From Amycolatopsis rifamycinica (GTDB taxonomy: Bacteria; Actinomycetota; Actinomycetes; Mycobacteriales; Pseudonocardiaceae), in NCBI RefSeq assembly GCF_000695625.1, contig NZ_JMQI01000064.1:156441-220440 (forward strand): a stretch of DNA of 64,000 bases. The letters are read 5' to 3'. How positions within the stretch are numbered: position 1 is the first letter of the stretch; each line of letters starts with the position of its first letter. Below the pieces are notes generated by a model, which did no database searches, was not told where the DNA came from, and saw nothing but the letters and a program-made list of their open reading frames with translations. This document shows positions 39,826 through 48,414 of this stretch, piece after piece. Position numbers and translations under genes: made by a program.

Positions 39826-41126
39826 CGTGAGTTCTCCTGTCGGGAAAGCGGGACGTGGGGGAGCGCGAACGCCGTCACGAGGCCGAGCGCGAGCACGGGC
39901 AGCAGCGCGAGGAACACGCCGTGGGTGCCGGCCTGGTAGGCGAAGCCGAGCGCGACCGGCCCGAGGGCGGAGCCGAGCGCGCGGGCGAGGTTGACGCCGG
40001 CGGCGACCGCGCCGCGGTCCGCCGCGGGTGCGGTGTTCTGCGTGGCCATGGCGAGCACCTGCAGGTTCAGCCCGGCCGCGAAGCCGAAGACGACCAGGCA
40101 GCCGAGGACCTGCGGCAGGCCGTCCAGCGCGAGCAGGCCGAGCACCGCGAGCAGGCCGAGCGCCATGCTCGACCGCGGCGCCCAGAGGTAGGCGCCGGTG
40201 CGGGCGATGACCTTGCTCGCGACGACGGAGGAGAGCGACACGGCGAGCGTCATCGGCAGCAGCCGCAGCCCGCCTTCCGCCGGGCCGGCGTCGGCCTGCA
40301 GGAAGACCGCGATGTAGTTCACCGAGCCGAGGAACGCGAACCCGGCGAGCACACTGAGCAGCACGGACACGGTGAACGTGCGGTCGCGGAACAGGCGCAG
40401 GGGCAGGACGGGCGCTTCGGCCCGCCGTTCGACGAACACGAACCCCGCGGCCGCCACCGCGCCGAGGGCGACCGACCACGGCGTCAGCAGGGTGAACCCG
40501 GTGATCGCCGTGCCCAGCAGCAGCACGCCGGCGAAGTCGAACGGCGCTTCCCGGCGCCGTTTCGACAGCTCGAGCGGCTTGAGGCAGGCCAGGGCGACGA
40601 GCCCGAGCGGCAGGTTGACCAGGAAGATCGACCGCCACCCGGCGAGCCCGGTGAGCAGGCCGCCGACGACCGGGCCGGCGAGCGAAGCGACGGCGAAGCA
40701 GATCGAGAACCAGCCGAAGTACTTCGCGCCTTCGCGAGGCGAGAACATCTCGCCGAGCGAAGCGCCGACGGTGACGAAGAGGCCGCCGGAACCGGCGCCC
40801 TGCAGGACGCGTCCGGCGATCAGGAACGGGGCCGACGGTGCCAGTCCGCAAGCGAGCGACCCGAGCAGGAAGAGACCGAGCGCACCCAGGAGCACGCGTT
40901 TGCGGCCGAAGACGTCACCGAGCTTGCCGTAGAGCGGTGCGGTGGCGCTGCCGGCGAGCAGGTAGGCGGTGGTGACCCAGGCGTAGGCGCCGGTCCCGCC
41001 GAATTCGGCGGCGATCCGGGGGAGCGCGGTGGCAACGACCTGGGCGTCGAGCATCGCGAGGAAGACGGACAGGAACAGGCCCGTGAGGGCGGGTTTGAGG
41101 GCGCGCGGAGGCGCGGTCGTGCTCAA
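39822..41126 (-). CDS. MFS drug-efflux transporter
   Basis: 434 aa with 12-13 hydrophobic segments, starting MSTTAPPRALKPALTGLFLS. Motif D1-like FLAMLDAQVVATALPRIAAE, motif A-like GKLGDVFGRKRVLLGALGLF, and motif C-like SLAGPVVGGLLTGLAGWRSI. It is shorter than 14-TM members, with a compact second half. Likely a proton-coupled exporter of small molecules, first in an operon with the NmrA-like protein. Confidence 0.92.
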   Translation of the reverse strand: MSTTAPPRALKPALTGLFLSVFLAMLDAQVVATALPRIAAEFGGTGAYAWVTTAYLLAGSATAPLYGKLGDVFGRKRVLLGALGLFLLGSLACGLAPSAPFLIAGRVLQGAGSGGLFVTVGASLGEMFSPREGAKYFGWFSICFAVASLAGPVVGGLLTGLAGWRSIFLVNLPLGLVALACLKPLELSKRRREAPFDFAGVLLLGTAITGFTLLTPWSVALGAVAAAGFVFVERRAEAPVLPLRLFRDRTFTVSVLLSVLAGFAFLGSVNYIAVFLQADAGPAEGGLRLLPMTLAVSLSSVVASKVIARTGAYLWAPRSSMALGLLAVLGLLALDGLPQVLGCLVVFGFAAGLNLQVLAMATQNTAPAADRGAVAAGVNLARALGSALGPVALGFAYQAGTHGVFLALLPVLALGLVTAFALPHVPLSRQENSR

Positions 41127-41326
41127 GAGGAAATCCTTGCTTCGTCAGAAGGGACGAGAGATGCGGACGCGCGGGAAAACGCGTCCCGTCGAGTCGGGAA
41201 AAGGCTCCATCGTCATCCGCGAACGGATGCGACCTCTTCGCGCTCGGAAACCACCTCTATCCGTCCCGCTCGCCCGGCCGAACCCGGACGGCGTCCGCTA
41301 CGCAGGAACAACCGACGACGATGACC

Positions 41327-41345
41327 GTAGACAACTACATGTCAA
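41327..41345. promoter_or_regulatory. GTAGACAACTAC palindrome next to a TTGACA box
   Basis: GTAG-N4-CTAC (41327-41338) lies directly beside a minus-strand TTGACA (41345-41340) in the gap between the GtrA gene and the MFS operon. It may be the MFS promoter with an operator. The distance to the MFS start (about 200 bases) is long, and no regulator gene is adjacent. Confidence 0.35.
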
Positions 41346-41360
41346 AGTGCAAGTACTTTT

Positions 41361-41888
41361 TCAGGGGAGGCGGGTGGCCTGGTCGTTGTCCCGCCGTCGC
41401 TCGCCCAGTTCGTCCGGGAAGACCCACTTCTTGAAGCCCCAGAAGCGGAAGAACATGGCCAGCAGCATGCCGATGATCGAGCCGCTCGCGAAGTCGGCGA
41501 TCTCCTGGACCAGGAACGTCACGTGCGGGACCTCGAGGTCGAGCACGTACCGCGAGACGACCAGGGGCACCAGGTTGACACCCACCGCGATGCCGCTGAT
41601 GACGAAGAACAGCGCGGCTTCGTGGTGCCGTTCGCGCCCGCCGCGGGTCCGGAAGGACCACTCGCGGTTGAGGATGTAGGACACGATGGTCGCGACGATG
41701 ATCGCGATCGCCTTCGCCGTCGTCGGTTTCGGCTCCAGCACCGTCAGCTTGAGCGCGTACCAGACGCCGTTGTCGACCAGGAACGTCGTGCCGCCCACGA
41801 TCGCGAACTTCAGCAGCTCCCGGTGCTTGATCAACACCGAACGCAGTGGTTCCGGCGTGCGCTTGAGCACGGTTTCCACAACGGTCAC
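41361..41888 (-). CDS. GtrA-family membrane protein
   Basis: 175 aa from GTG 41888. Four hydrophobic segments: LLKFAIVGGTTFLVDNGVWY, AKAIAIIVATIVSYILNREW, AALFFVISGIAVGVNLVPLV and GSIIGMLLAMFFRFWGFKKW; SYxxNRxWSF and 'RFWxFKKWVF' are GtrA signatures. GtrA proteins are thought to help move lipid-linked sugars across the membrane. A paralogue lies 37 bases upstream on the same strand. The mycobacterial equivalent (Rv3277, from memory) lies near birA and purK. Confidence 0.92.
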   Translation of the reverse strand: MTVVETVLKRTPEPLRSVLIKHRELLKFAIVGGTTFLVDNGVWYALKLTVLEPKPTTAKAIAIIVATIVSYILNREWSFRTRGGRERHHEAALFFVISGIAVGVNLVPLVVSRYVLDLEVPHVTFLVQEIADFASGSIIGMLLAMFFRFWGFKKWVFPDELGERRRDNDQATRLP

Positions 41889-41925
41889 ACCACGCAGTCT
41901 AGGGACAATCGCGTTGACCTGTGGT

Positions 41926-42435
41926 TCAGGCGGCCTTGCTGCCGGGAATGTCCGGATCTTCGGCGGTGGGAACGGGTGCCGCGCGCGGGCGGCCGCCGGC
42001 GTCGGGAAACACCCACTTCTTGAAGGCCCACCAGCGGAACAACGTGCCCAGGAGCGTGCCGATGATGATGCCGCTGACGAAATCGGCCACCTCGACGCCG
42101 AACGGTGACAGCCGCGGCGCCTGCAGGTCCAGCACGTACCGCGAGAACCACTGCGGGAGCGCGTTGAGGCCCAGCGCGACGCCACTGAGCAGGAAGAACA
42201 GCGTGGCCTCGTGCGCCCGCTCCCGGCCGCCGCGGGTGCGGAACGACCACTCCCGGTTGGCGACGTAGGAAAAGATCGTCGCGACGAGGACGCCGACGAT
42301 CAGCGCCGTCACCGGGTGGGTGCGCAGCACGGTGAACTTCAGGCCGTAGTTCACGGACATCGTGATCACGAAGCTGATCCCGCCGACGACGGCGAAGCGG
42401 AGGAGCTCGCGATGCTTCGTCAGCAGCTCGCGCAC
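41926..42435 (-). CDS. GtrA-family membrane protein (paralogue)
   Basis: 169 aa from a GTG. Same four-helix layout: LLRFAVVGGISFVITMSVNY, ALIVGVLVATIFSYVANREW, ATLFFLLSGVALGLNALPQW and GIIIGTLLGTLFRWWAFKKW. It resembles the following gene throughout, so the two are a tandem duplication and may work as a pair in exporting polyprenyl-phosphate sugars. It starts 10 bases after the end of the large sigma-factor gene on the same strand. Confidence 0.92.
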   Translation of the reverse strand: MRELLTKHRELLRFAVVGGISFVITMSVNYGLKFTVLRTHPVTALIVGVLVATIFSYVANREWSFRTRGGRERAHEATLFFLLSGVALGLNALPQWFSRYVLDLQAPRLSPFGVEVADFVSGIIIGTLLGTLFRWWAFKKWVFPDAGGRPRAAPVPTAEDPDIPGSKAA

Positions 42436-42445
42436 CGCGCGGACG

Positions 42446-44680
42446 CTACCCGGTCAGCCAGCCGAAAGCCCTCTCGGGGGTGACCGTCGGCGGCTTGGCC
42501 CCGGGGTTCCCGCCGGACCGCGGCGGGGCGCTCGTCGTGGTCGTGGCCACCGTCGGCTCGCTCTTCGTCGTCTCCTCCGTCGTCACCGGCGGCCTCGGCT
42601 TCGTGGGCGTCGGCTTGGACGGCGTCGGCTTGGGGAGCGAAGGCTCGGGGAGCGACGGCTTGGGGAGTGACGGCGGCGTGGGCAGCGGGTCCTGGCCGCA
42701 CCAGTGGAGCCAGCAGCCGAAGTCGACGGTCACCGGCGGGGCCGTCGCCCGGCCCAGCTGGGCGTTGATCGTCACGCGCCCGTCGTTCGGACGGCCCTTC
42801 AGCCGCACCCACAGGTTGACGTGCCGGCCCGGCGCCACCGCGCTCGTCGTCGTGCAGCTCGCGCCGGCACCGGTCGTCGTGCAGGGGAAGCCGCGCAGGC
42901 TCCACCACTGCTCGAGCGGGTGGTCGAAGGTGACCGTGACCGGCTTGGTCGTCTCGCCGGTGTTGCGGACCCGCACGTAGACCAGCGGGTGGTGGTTCCA
43001 GGGGAAGCCCGAGAGGCCGTCGCCCTGTGCTTCCAGGACCACGGCGTCCGGCGGCAGCTTCACGGTGACCTTCACGCTCACCGCGACGGAGATCTGCACG
43101 CCCGCCGTGACCGACCCGGTCACCGTGCCGCCTTCGGCGTCTTCGTCGGCCTGGAGGCGGAAGTTCAGCGTCGCGCTCTGGCCGGGCTGCAGGCCGGCGC
43201 CGGTCTTGCAGGTGACCGTCACCTCGCCGCCGGGGCAGTTCACCGAGACCGGGCCGGGGACCTGCGCACGGGCCGCCGGCGCGCCGCCACCCCCGGTGTC
43301 GACCGCGCGCACCCCGCGCGGCAGGTTCAGGGCGACGGCCACCGGCTCGGACGGGCTGCCGCCGTCGTTGCGCACGGTGATCGGCACGTTCTGCGCGGTA
43401 CCCGGGCTGAGTTCGATGCCGTCCGGCGGGGTCGTCGCGGACATCGACGGCGGGGCCGGCGCGGGCGGGACCGGCGCGGGCGGCGGTGCCGGGGCGGGCG
43501 GGGCGACCGGTGGCGGGGCGGGCTCCACCGGTGGCGCGGCGGGCGGGGCGGGTGGCTCGGGTGGCTGTGGTGCCGGCGGCTGCTCCGGTGCGGGCTGCTC
43601 CGGCGCGGGCGGGGCCGGGGGCTGGGGCTTCGGAGCCGGGGGTTCGACCTGCTGGGCGGGCGGGGGCACCTGGGCGGCGACCGGGACCTGCTGCGTCCCG
43701 CCGGCCGCGGTGAGCGCGATGACGACGGCCGCGACGATCGCCGTGCCCGCGGCGGCGACCCCGGCGAACTGGCGAGGCCCCGCGGCGGCCGCGGACGCAC
43801 CCGCTTTGCCGCCGGCGGCCGCGGCACCGGCGGCGCCCGCGGCACCGGCGGTCGCCGCGCTCGCCTTCGCGGCGCCGATGGTGGCCAGGTAACCCAGTGC
43901 GGCGCCGCCCAGGACGATCGGGGCGATGACGGCGCGCAGCCCGCCGTTGACGTCGGCCAGCTCCGCGGCCAGCGCCCGGCACCGGTCGCACTCGTCGAGG
44001 TGGCTCTCGACCTGGGCGCGTTCCCGTTTGGACAGTCCGTCGCGGGTCCACGCGCCGAGCCGCTCGGCGCAGGCGCGGCAGCGTTCCTCGGCGTTGTCCT
44101 GCAGGTGGACCTGCAGGTACGCCTGGCGGAGTCCCTCGCGGGCGCGGTAGGCGAGGGCGGAGACGCCGTTCGCGGTCAGGCCCAGCAGCGGCGCGACCTC
44201 GGCCGGGCTCTGCTGTTCGATCTCGGTGTGCCAGAGCACCGCCTGCCAGCGTTCCGGCAGCCGGGTGAACGCCTTGGCGGCCATCGTCCGCTCGAGCCCG
44301 GCGACCGCGGTGTCGGAAAACGGCACGGTCAGCGCCTCGGCCGCGGCGCCGCCGACCTCGGTCATGTCCTCGTTGAGGTCGACCCGGCGCTCCTTGCGGG
44401 TGCGGTCGTACGCGGTGTGACGCAGGGCGGTCAGCAGGTACGCCCGGAAGGCTGTGTCCGGGCCCTTGCCGCCACGGAGCGTGTCGAGCACCTTGGCGAA
44501 CGCCTCGGACACGAGATCGTCGGCTTCGGAGCTGGAGCGGGCCAGCTGACGGGCCAGATTCCGGGCCGCGCCGGTGTGCCGTTCGTAGAGCGCGCCGTAC
44601 GACTCGATCTTCCCGGAGCGGACCTCCGCGATCAGCTCGGCGTCACTCTTTCCGCTGAGATCGGCGGGAACGGTGGACAC
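42446..44680 (-). CDS. Very large ECF sigma factor fused to a zinc-finger anti-sigma-like segment, TM helix and extracytoplasmic domain
   Basis: 744 aa from GTG 44680, chosen because GAGGAG lies 5-10 bases upstream; an ATG at 44716 is also open. Region 2 is at about 20-90 (YGALYERHTGAARNLARQLA, DDLVSEAFAKVLD) and region 4 at about 130-190 (FTRLPERWQAVLWHTEIEQQ, EVAPLLGLTANGVSALAYRA). Cys201-x2-Cys204 and His227-x3-Cys231-x2-Cys234 make a zinc-binding anti-sigma motif. Hydrophobic stretches at 249-268 and 305-326, a Pro-rich stalk of about 100 residues, then an extracytoplasmic Ig-like portion (ELSPGTAQNVPITVRNDGGS; GETTKPVTVTFDHPLEQWW) and a Pro/Ser/Thr tail complete it. This puts the sigma, its likely inhibitor and a sensor in one chain, as in ECF53-type proteins. 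Confidence 0.92.
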   Translation of the reverse strand: MSTVPADLSGKSDAELIAEVRSGKIESYGALYERHTGAARNLARQLARSSSEADDLVSEAFAKVLDTLRGGKGPDTAFRAYLLTALRHTAYDRTRKERRVDLNEDMTEVGGAAAEALTVPFSDTAVAGLERTMAAKAFTRLPERWQAVLWHTEIEQQSPAEVAPLLGLTANGVSALAYRAREGLRQAYLQVHLQDNAEERCRACAERLGAWTRDGLSKRERAQVESHLDECDRCRALAAELADVNGGLRAVIAPIVLGGAALGYLATIGAAKASAATAGAAGAAGAAAAGGKAGASAAAAGPRQFAGVAAAGTAIVAAVVIALTAAGGTQQVPVAAQVPPPAQQVEPPAPKPQPPAPPAPEQPAPEQPPAPQPPEPPAPPAAPPVEPAPPPVAPPAPAPPPAPVPPAPAPPSMSATTPPDGIELSPGTAQNVPITVRNDGGSPSEPVAVALNLPRGVRAVDTGGGGAPAARAQVPGPVSVNCPGGEVTVTCKTGAGLQPGQSATLNFRLQADEDAEGGTVTGSVTAGVQISVAVSVKVTVKLPPDAVVLEAQGDGLSGFPWNHHPLVYVRVRNTGETTKPVTVTFDHPLEQWWSLRGFPCTTTGAGASCTTTSAVAPGRHVNLWVRLKGRPNDGRVTINAQLGRATAPPVTVDFGCWLHWCGQDPLPTPPSLPKPSLPEPSLPKPTPSKPTPTKPRPPVTTEETTKSEPTVATTTTSAPPRSGGNPGAKPPTVTPERAFGWLTG

Positions 44681-44951
44681 GGCACTCCTCGGTCGGCTAG
44701 GGCCAGGACCTGCCATTACAGGCCGATCCGGGACGCGAGACTCAGTGTGACTGACCCTCCTCCGGCGGTCACGCCGTGGTCGGTGTGATGACTCCGACGG
44801 CGGAGCGAAATCACCCACCCCCGGGGAGGGCGGGGGAAAAGGTCCACGACAAAAACTGGTCAGTACGCGTCACGGTGCCCACCGGGGTACGTCCTCATCG
44901 TGAAGCGACGGACAAGATCCTTGCGAACCGGACGAAAGGGGCGGGTGGCCA

Positions 44952-45797
44952 GTGGATGCTCCGGCTGCGCGACCCGGCTCCGGTGACACCCCGTCCACCC
45001 AGGCCGAGCGGGACGCCTCCCTGCGTGCGCTGCGGGCCCGCTGGCGCACGGCGAGCCTCGCCGCGGGCTGGCGGTTCCCCAGCGACTGGGCCCTGCCCGA
45101 GGTCGACGCCGTTTGCGTGGCGGTGATGGCGAAGGGCCGCGTCGAAGCCGCCGAAACCGCGCTGGCCGGGCTGGCCAGGGCCCGGGCGGCGGCCGGGGCG
45201 GGGCTCGCGGAAACCCTCGCCGACCTCGCCGCGCTGCACGCGGTGCTCGGCCAGAGCGGCGACGGGTTCGTCTCGCCGGACGTCGACGCCACCCCGGCGC
45301 GGCTGCTCCGGACCACCGCGCTGGCCTGGGCGGACGCCGCCACCGACCAGCTGGTGCACACCGAGGTGACCGACCCGCTGACCGGCCTGCCGTCGGCCGC
45401 CTACCTGCGGACCCGGCTCGCGGAGGTCTACCGCGCCGCCGCCGCGCGCGAGCGGCCGGCCGCCGACGACCACGTGCTGCTCGTCGTCTCGCTCGACCTC
45501 AGCACCGTCGCCGGGTTCCCGCGGCTGACCGGGATGATCATGGTCGCCGACGCCCTGCGGTCGGTGTTCGACACCGGCCAGAGCATCGCCTCGCTGGGGC
45601 CGTCCGTCGTCGCGGCCCTGGTCCCGAAGGACGAGCGAGTCGCTTCGCAGGGCGTCGCGCTGCGAAGGGCGTTGCACGAGCGGCTGTCGGTCGACGCGCA
45701 GCTCGCCGACGTCGGCCGACCCCGCGTCTCGGCGGTGCGGCTGCCCGCCACCCACGAGCTCGCCTGCGACCTGCTGGCCCACCTGGCGCGCGCGTAG
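44952..45797 (+). CDS. Degenerate GGDEF-domain protein
   Basis: 281 aa from a GTG at 44952. The N-terminal half is helical (AERDASLRALRARWRTASLA; VDAVCVAVMAKGRVEAAETA). The C-terminal half starts like a diguanylate cyclase (VTDPLTGLPSAAYLRTRLAE, then VLLVVSLDL), but the signature loop has become SLGPSVVAALVP, so the catalytic GG(D/E)EF is lost. It is probably a regulator or c-di-GMP-independent protein rather than an enzyme. Divergent from the large ECF gene. Confidence 0.8.
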   Translation: MDAPAARPGSGDTPSTQAERDASLRALRARWRTASLAAGWRFPSDWALPEVDAVCVAVMAKGRVEAAETALAGLARARAAAGAGLAETLADLAALHAVLGQSGDGFVSPDVDATPARLLRTTALAWADAATDQLVHTEVTDPLTGLPSAAYLRTRLAEVYRAAAARERPAADDHVLLVVSLDLSTVAGFPRLTGMIMVADALRSVFDTGQSIASLGPSVVAALVPKDERVASQGVALRRALHERLSVDAQLADVGRPRVSAVRLPATHELACDLLAHLARA

Positions 45798-45868
45798 AAC
45801 ACCGGAAAAGCCCGGTTCCGCCCGGACCCTTCCGACCGGGACCCGGCCGGTCATGATTTCCTGGTGCG

Positions 45869-47218
45869 GTGACCCGGACCGTATCCACCGACGTCGACGG
45901 CGCAGTCGCGGCCAGATCCCCGCACCGGCTGGCCCTGCGGAAGTCACTCGCCCGGCTGTCCGTCCGCCCGCGGTCGATCCTCATCCTGTCGGTGATTCCG
46001 CTGGTCGCGATCGGGTACGGCATCTACGGCTGGCAGCACGACTGGGTGCTGGGCGTCGACAGCGCGGTCTACCGGGCGGGCGCGCTGACGCTGCTGAACG
46101 GCGACTCGCTCTACGACGCCAACACGCTGCCCAACGAGCCGTGGTGGGCGCTCCTGCCGTTCACCTACCCGCCGACGGCGGCGCTGATCTTCGTCCCGCT
46201 CGCGGCGTTCCCGACCCAGATCTCCTGGGGCCTGATCACGGCCGTCTCGCTGGGGGCGATGGCGCTGTCGATTCGCATCGCGATCGGCGCGCTGCCGCGG
46301 CCCGCCGCCGACGGGCCGCGCTGGTGGGCCTCGCCCGCCCGCTCGACCATCGTGTTCTTCCTGGTCTTCCTCGCCCTCGAGCCGGTGTGGCGGACGATCT
46401 TCCTCGGCCAGATCAACCTGATCCTGATGGCCATGATTCTGCTGGACATGCTGGTCATCGGTACCCGAGGGAGCCGCTGGGGCGGTGTGCTGGTCGGCGT
46501 CGCGGCGGCGATCAAGCTGACGCCGCTGGTGTTCCTCGGGCACCTGTTCATCACCGGCCGCCGGATGGACGCCCTTCGCGGGCTCGCGACGTTCGTGCTG
46601 CTCCAGGGCCTGATGTTCCTGATCAACGCGCACGACGCGGCGAAGTACTGGACCGTGACGCTGCCGGACACCGGCCGGATCGGCCCCGTGCACTGGGCGG
46701 GCAACCAGTCGCTGAACGCCCTGATGAACCGGGCCACCGACCTCGCGCCGTGGGCGTCCAAGGCGGCGATGGGCATCGGGTTCCTGCTCGCGATCCCGGC
46801 GTTGTGGCTGCTGATGCGCTTCCACCGCAAGGGGCAGGCGCTGGCCGCGTTGCTCGTCACCGCGTTCTGGACGCTGCTGATCTCGCCGATCTCGTGGACC
46901 CACCACTGGGTGTGGGTGATCCCGCTGATCGTGCTGCTGGTCTCGCGGCTGCCGAAGACCACCCCGAAGACGGCGTGGCGGCGCTGGGTCGGGACCGGGC
47001 TGGTGGCGTTCGTGTTCGTCAGCTGCGTGCTGCTGATCCTGCCCAACGGCCGCAACGTCGAGCTGCACTGGAAGGTGTGGCAGAACGTGCTGGGGGACGC
47101 CTACATCCTGATGCCGGTCGTGCTGGCGCTGGCGCTGATCCTGCGCTGGGGGCTGCTCCGCCGGGCGCGGAGGAAGGCCGCGTCGGACGAGCATGTCGAC
47201 GTCGAAGCCGGCGTCTGA
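45869..47218 (+). CDS. GT87-family polyprenyl-phosphate-sugar transferase (DUF2029)
   Basis: 449 aa with 10 or more hydrophobic segments. Family hallmarks are the acidic GVDSAVYRAGALTLLNGDSL after TM1 (the catalytic Asp of GT-C enzymes), LPFTYPPTAALIFVPLAAFP, LGQINLILMAMILLDMLVIG and AAAIKLTPLVFLGHLFITGR. GT87 enzymes use polyprenyl-phospho-mannose (as in PimE) or arabinose to build cell-envelope glycans outside the membrane. The next gene is a paralogue that overlaps by 26 bases. Confidence 0.93.
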   Translation: MTRTVSTDVDGAVAARSPHRLALRKSLARLSVRPRSILILSVIPLVAIGYGIYGWQHDWVLGVDSAVYRAGALTLLNGDSLYDANTLPNEPWWALLPFTYPPTAALIFVPLAAFPTQISWGLITAVSLGAMALSIRIAIGALPRPAADGPRWWASPARSTIVFFLVFLALEPVWRTIFLGQINLILMAMILLDMLVIGTRGSRWGGVLVGVAAAIKLTPLVFLGHLFITGRRMDALRGLATFVLLQGLMFLINAHDAAKYWTVTLPDTGRIGPVHWAGNQSLNALMNRATDLAPWASKAAMGIGFLLAIPALWLLMRFHRKGQALAALLVTAFWTLLISPISWTHHWVWVIPLIVLLVSRLPKTTPKTAWRRWVGTGLVAFVFVSCVLLILPNGRNVELHWKVWQNVLGDAYILMPVVLALALILRWGLLRRARRKAASDEHVDVEAGV

Positions 47219-48401
47219 GGCGCGCACCGGCCGCGTTGTCGCCGGGGGTATCGCGCTTCTCGTCCTGGCCTTCGGGGTGGTCGTCTGGCTGGCCGGGTGG
47301 CACCTGGGCGCGGACAGCGCCGTGTACCGCGCGGGGGCGCTGACCCTGCTGCACGGGGACCCGCTCTACACGCGGGACGTGCTGACCGCGCTGCCGGACT
47401 GGGTGCGGCTGCCGTTCACCTACACGCCGGCCGCGGCGCCGCTGTTCCTGCCGCTCGCTCTCGTGCCGTCCGGCCTGGTCTGGGGCGTGATCGCGGTTTT
47501 GTCGGTGGTCGGGCTTATGGTCGTGATCACGGTGGTTTCGTCGCCGCCGGGGGGCTCGTCGCTTCTGGGAAGAAGATGGTGGGCGCTGCCGGCGGGAACG
47601 GCCTTCGCTCTGACGCTGGAACCGGTGTGGAAGACGCTGTTCCTGGGCCAGATCAACTTGATACTGATGGCGTTCGTGGTGCTGGACGTCCTCGTGCTGT
47701 CCGCTCGAGGGTCGCGGTGGGCGGGTGTGCTGATCGGCGTGGCAGCGGCGATCAAGCTCACCCCGCTGATCTTCGTGCCGCACCTGTTCTTCACGGGCCG
47801 GTGGAAGGACGGGCTGCGGGCACTGGGCACGTTCGCGGTGCTCGAAGCGGCGATGTTCGCGGTCATCCCGGTCGACGCGGTGCGGTTCTGGCGGGATTCG
47901 GCGACCGACCCGACCCGGGTCGGGTCGGTGCACTGGATCTTCAACCAGTCGCTCAACGGGCTCGTCAACCGCGCTTCGGAGCTGGCTCCCTGGTCGCTGG
48001 CGGTGGCGGTCGGCGTGGCGGCGGTGCTCGCCGTTCCGGCGGTGTGGCTGGTCGTGCGGCTGCACCGGCGCGGCGAGGACGCGGCCGCGCTGCTCGTCAC
48101 GGCGTTCTACGGGCTGTTGCTGTCGCCCGTGTCGTGGTCGCACCACTGGGTCTGGTGCGTGCCGTTGCTCACGCTGCTCGTGGTCAAGGCGCGGTGGTGG
48201 GCCGCCGCGGCGGTCGCGCTGCTGTTCGTCTCGCAGGTCGTGATGCTGGTGCCCAACGGCGGTGACGCGGAGTTCCGCTGGGGCCTGGGCTGGTCGATCC
48301 TCGGCAACGGCTACGTGCTGGCGGCGGCCGCGGGGATCCTCGGGCTGGCGGCGCGTGAGCTTCGCCTGGTCCGGAGGCCGGCCCGCCTGGTGACCGTTTA
48401 G
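47193..48401 (+). CDS. GT87-family polyprenyl-phosphate-sugar transferase (paralogue)
   Basis: 402 aa. The start lies inside the 3' end of the previous gene. It has the same motif order: LGADSAVYRAGALTLLHGDP, LPFTYTPAAAPLFLPLALVP, LGQINLILMAFVVLDVLVLS, AAAIKLTPLIFVPHLFFTGR and INQSLNGLVN-type loop (FNQSLNGLVNRASELAPWSL). Tandem duplication with the preceding gene; the two may add successive sugars or form a heteromer. It runs on into purK 13 bases later. Confidence 0.93.
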   Translation: MSTSKPASEARTGRVVAGGIALLVLAFGVVVWLAGWHLGADSAVYRAGALTLLHGDPLYTRDVLTALPDWVRLPFTYTPAAAPLFLPLALVPSGLVWGVIAVLSVVGLMVVITVVSSPPGGSSLLGRRWWALPAGTAFALTLEPVWKTLFLGQINLILMAFVVLDVLVLSARGSRWAGVLIGVAAAIKLTPLIFVPHLFFTGRWKDGLRALGTFAVLEAAMFAVIPVDAVRFWRDSATDPTRVGSVHWIFNQSLNGLVNRASELAPWSLAVAVGVAAVLAVPAVWLVVRLHRRGEDAAALLVTAFYGLLLSPVSWSHHWVWCVPLLTLLVVKARWWAAAAVALLFVSQVVMLVPNGGDAEFRWGLGWSILGNGYVLAAAAGILGLAARELRLVRRPARLVTV

Positions 48402-48414
48402 GCTGATCGGCGCT

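Noticed and set aside
42704..44788. 694-aa open frame opposite the large ECF gene
   Set aside because: Antisense shadow; composition is low-complexity Arg/Gly and no family pattern appears.
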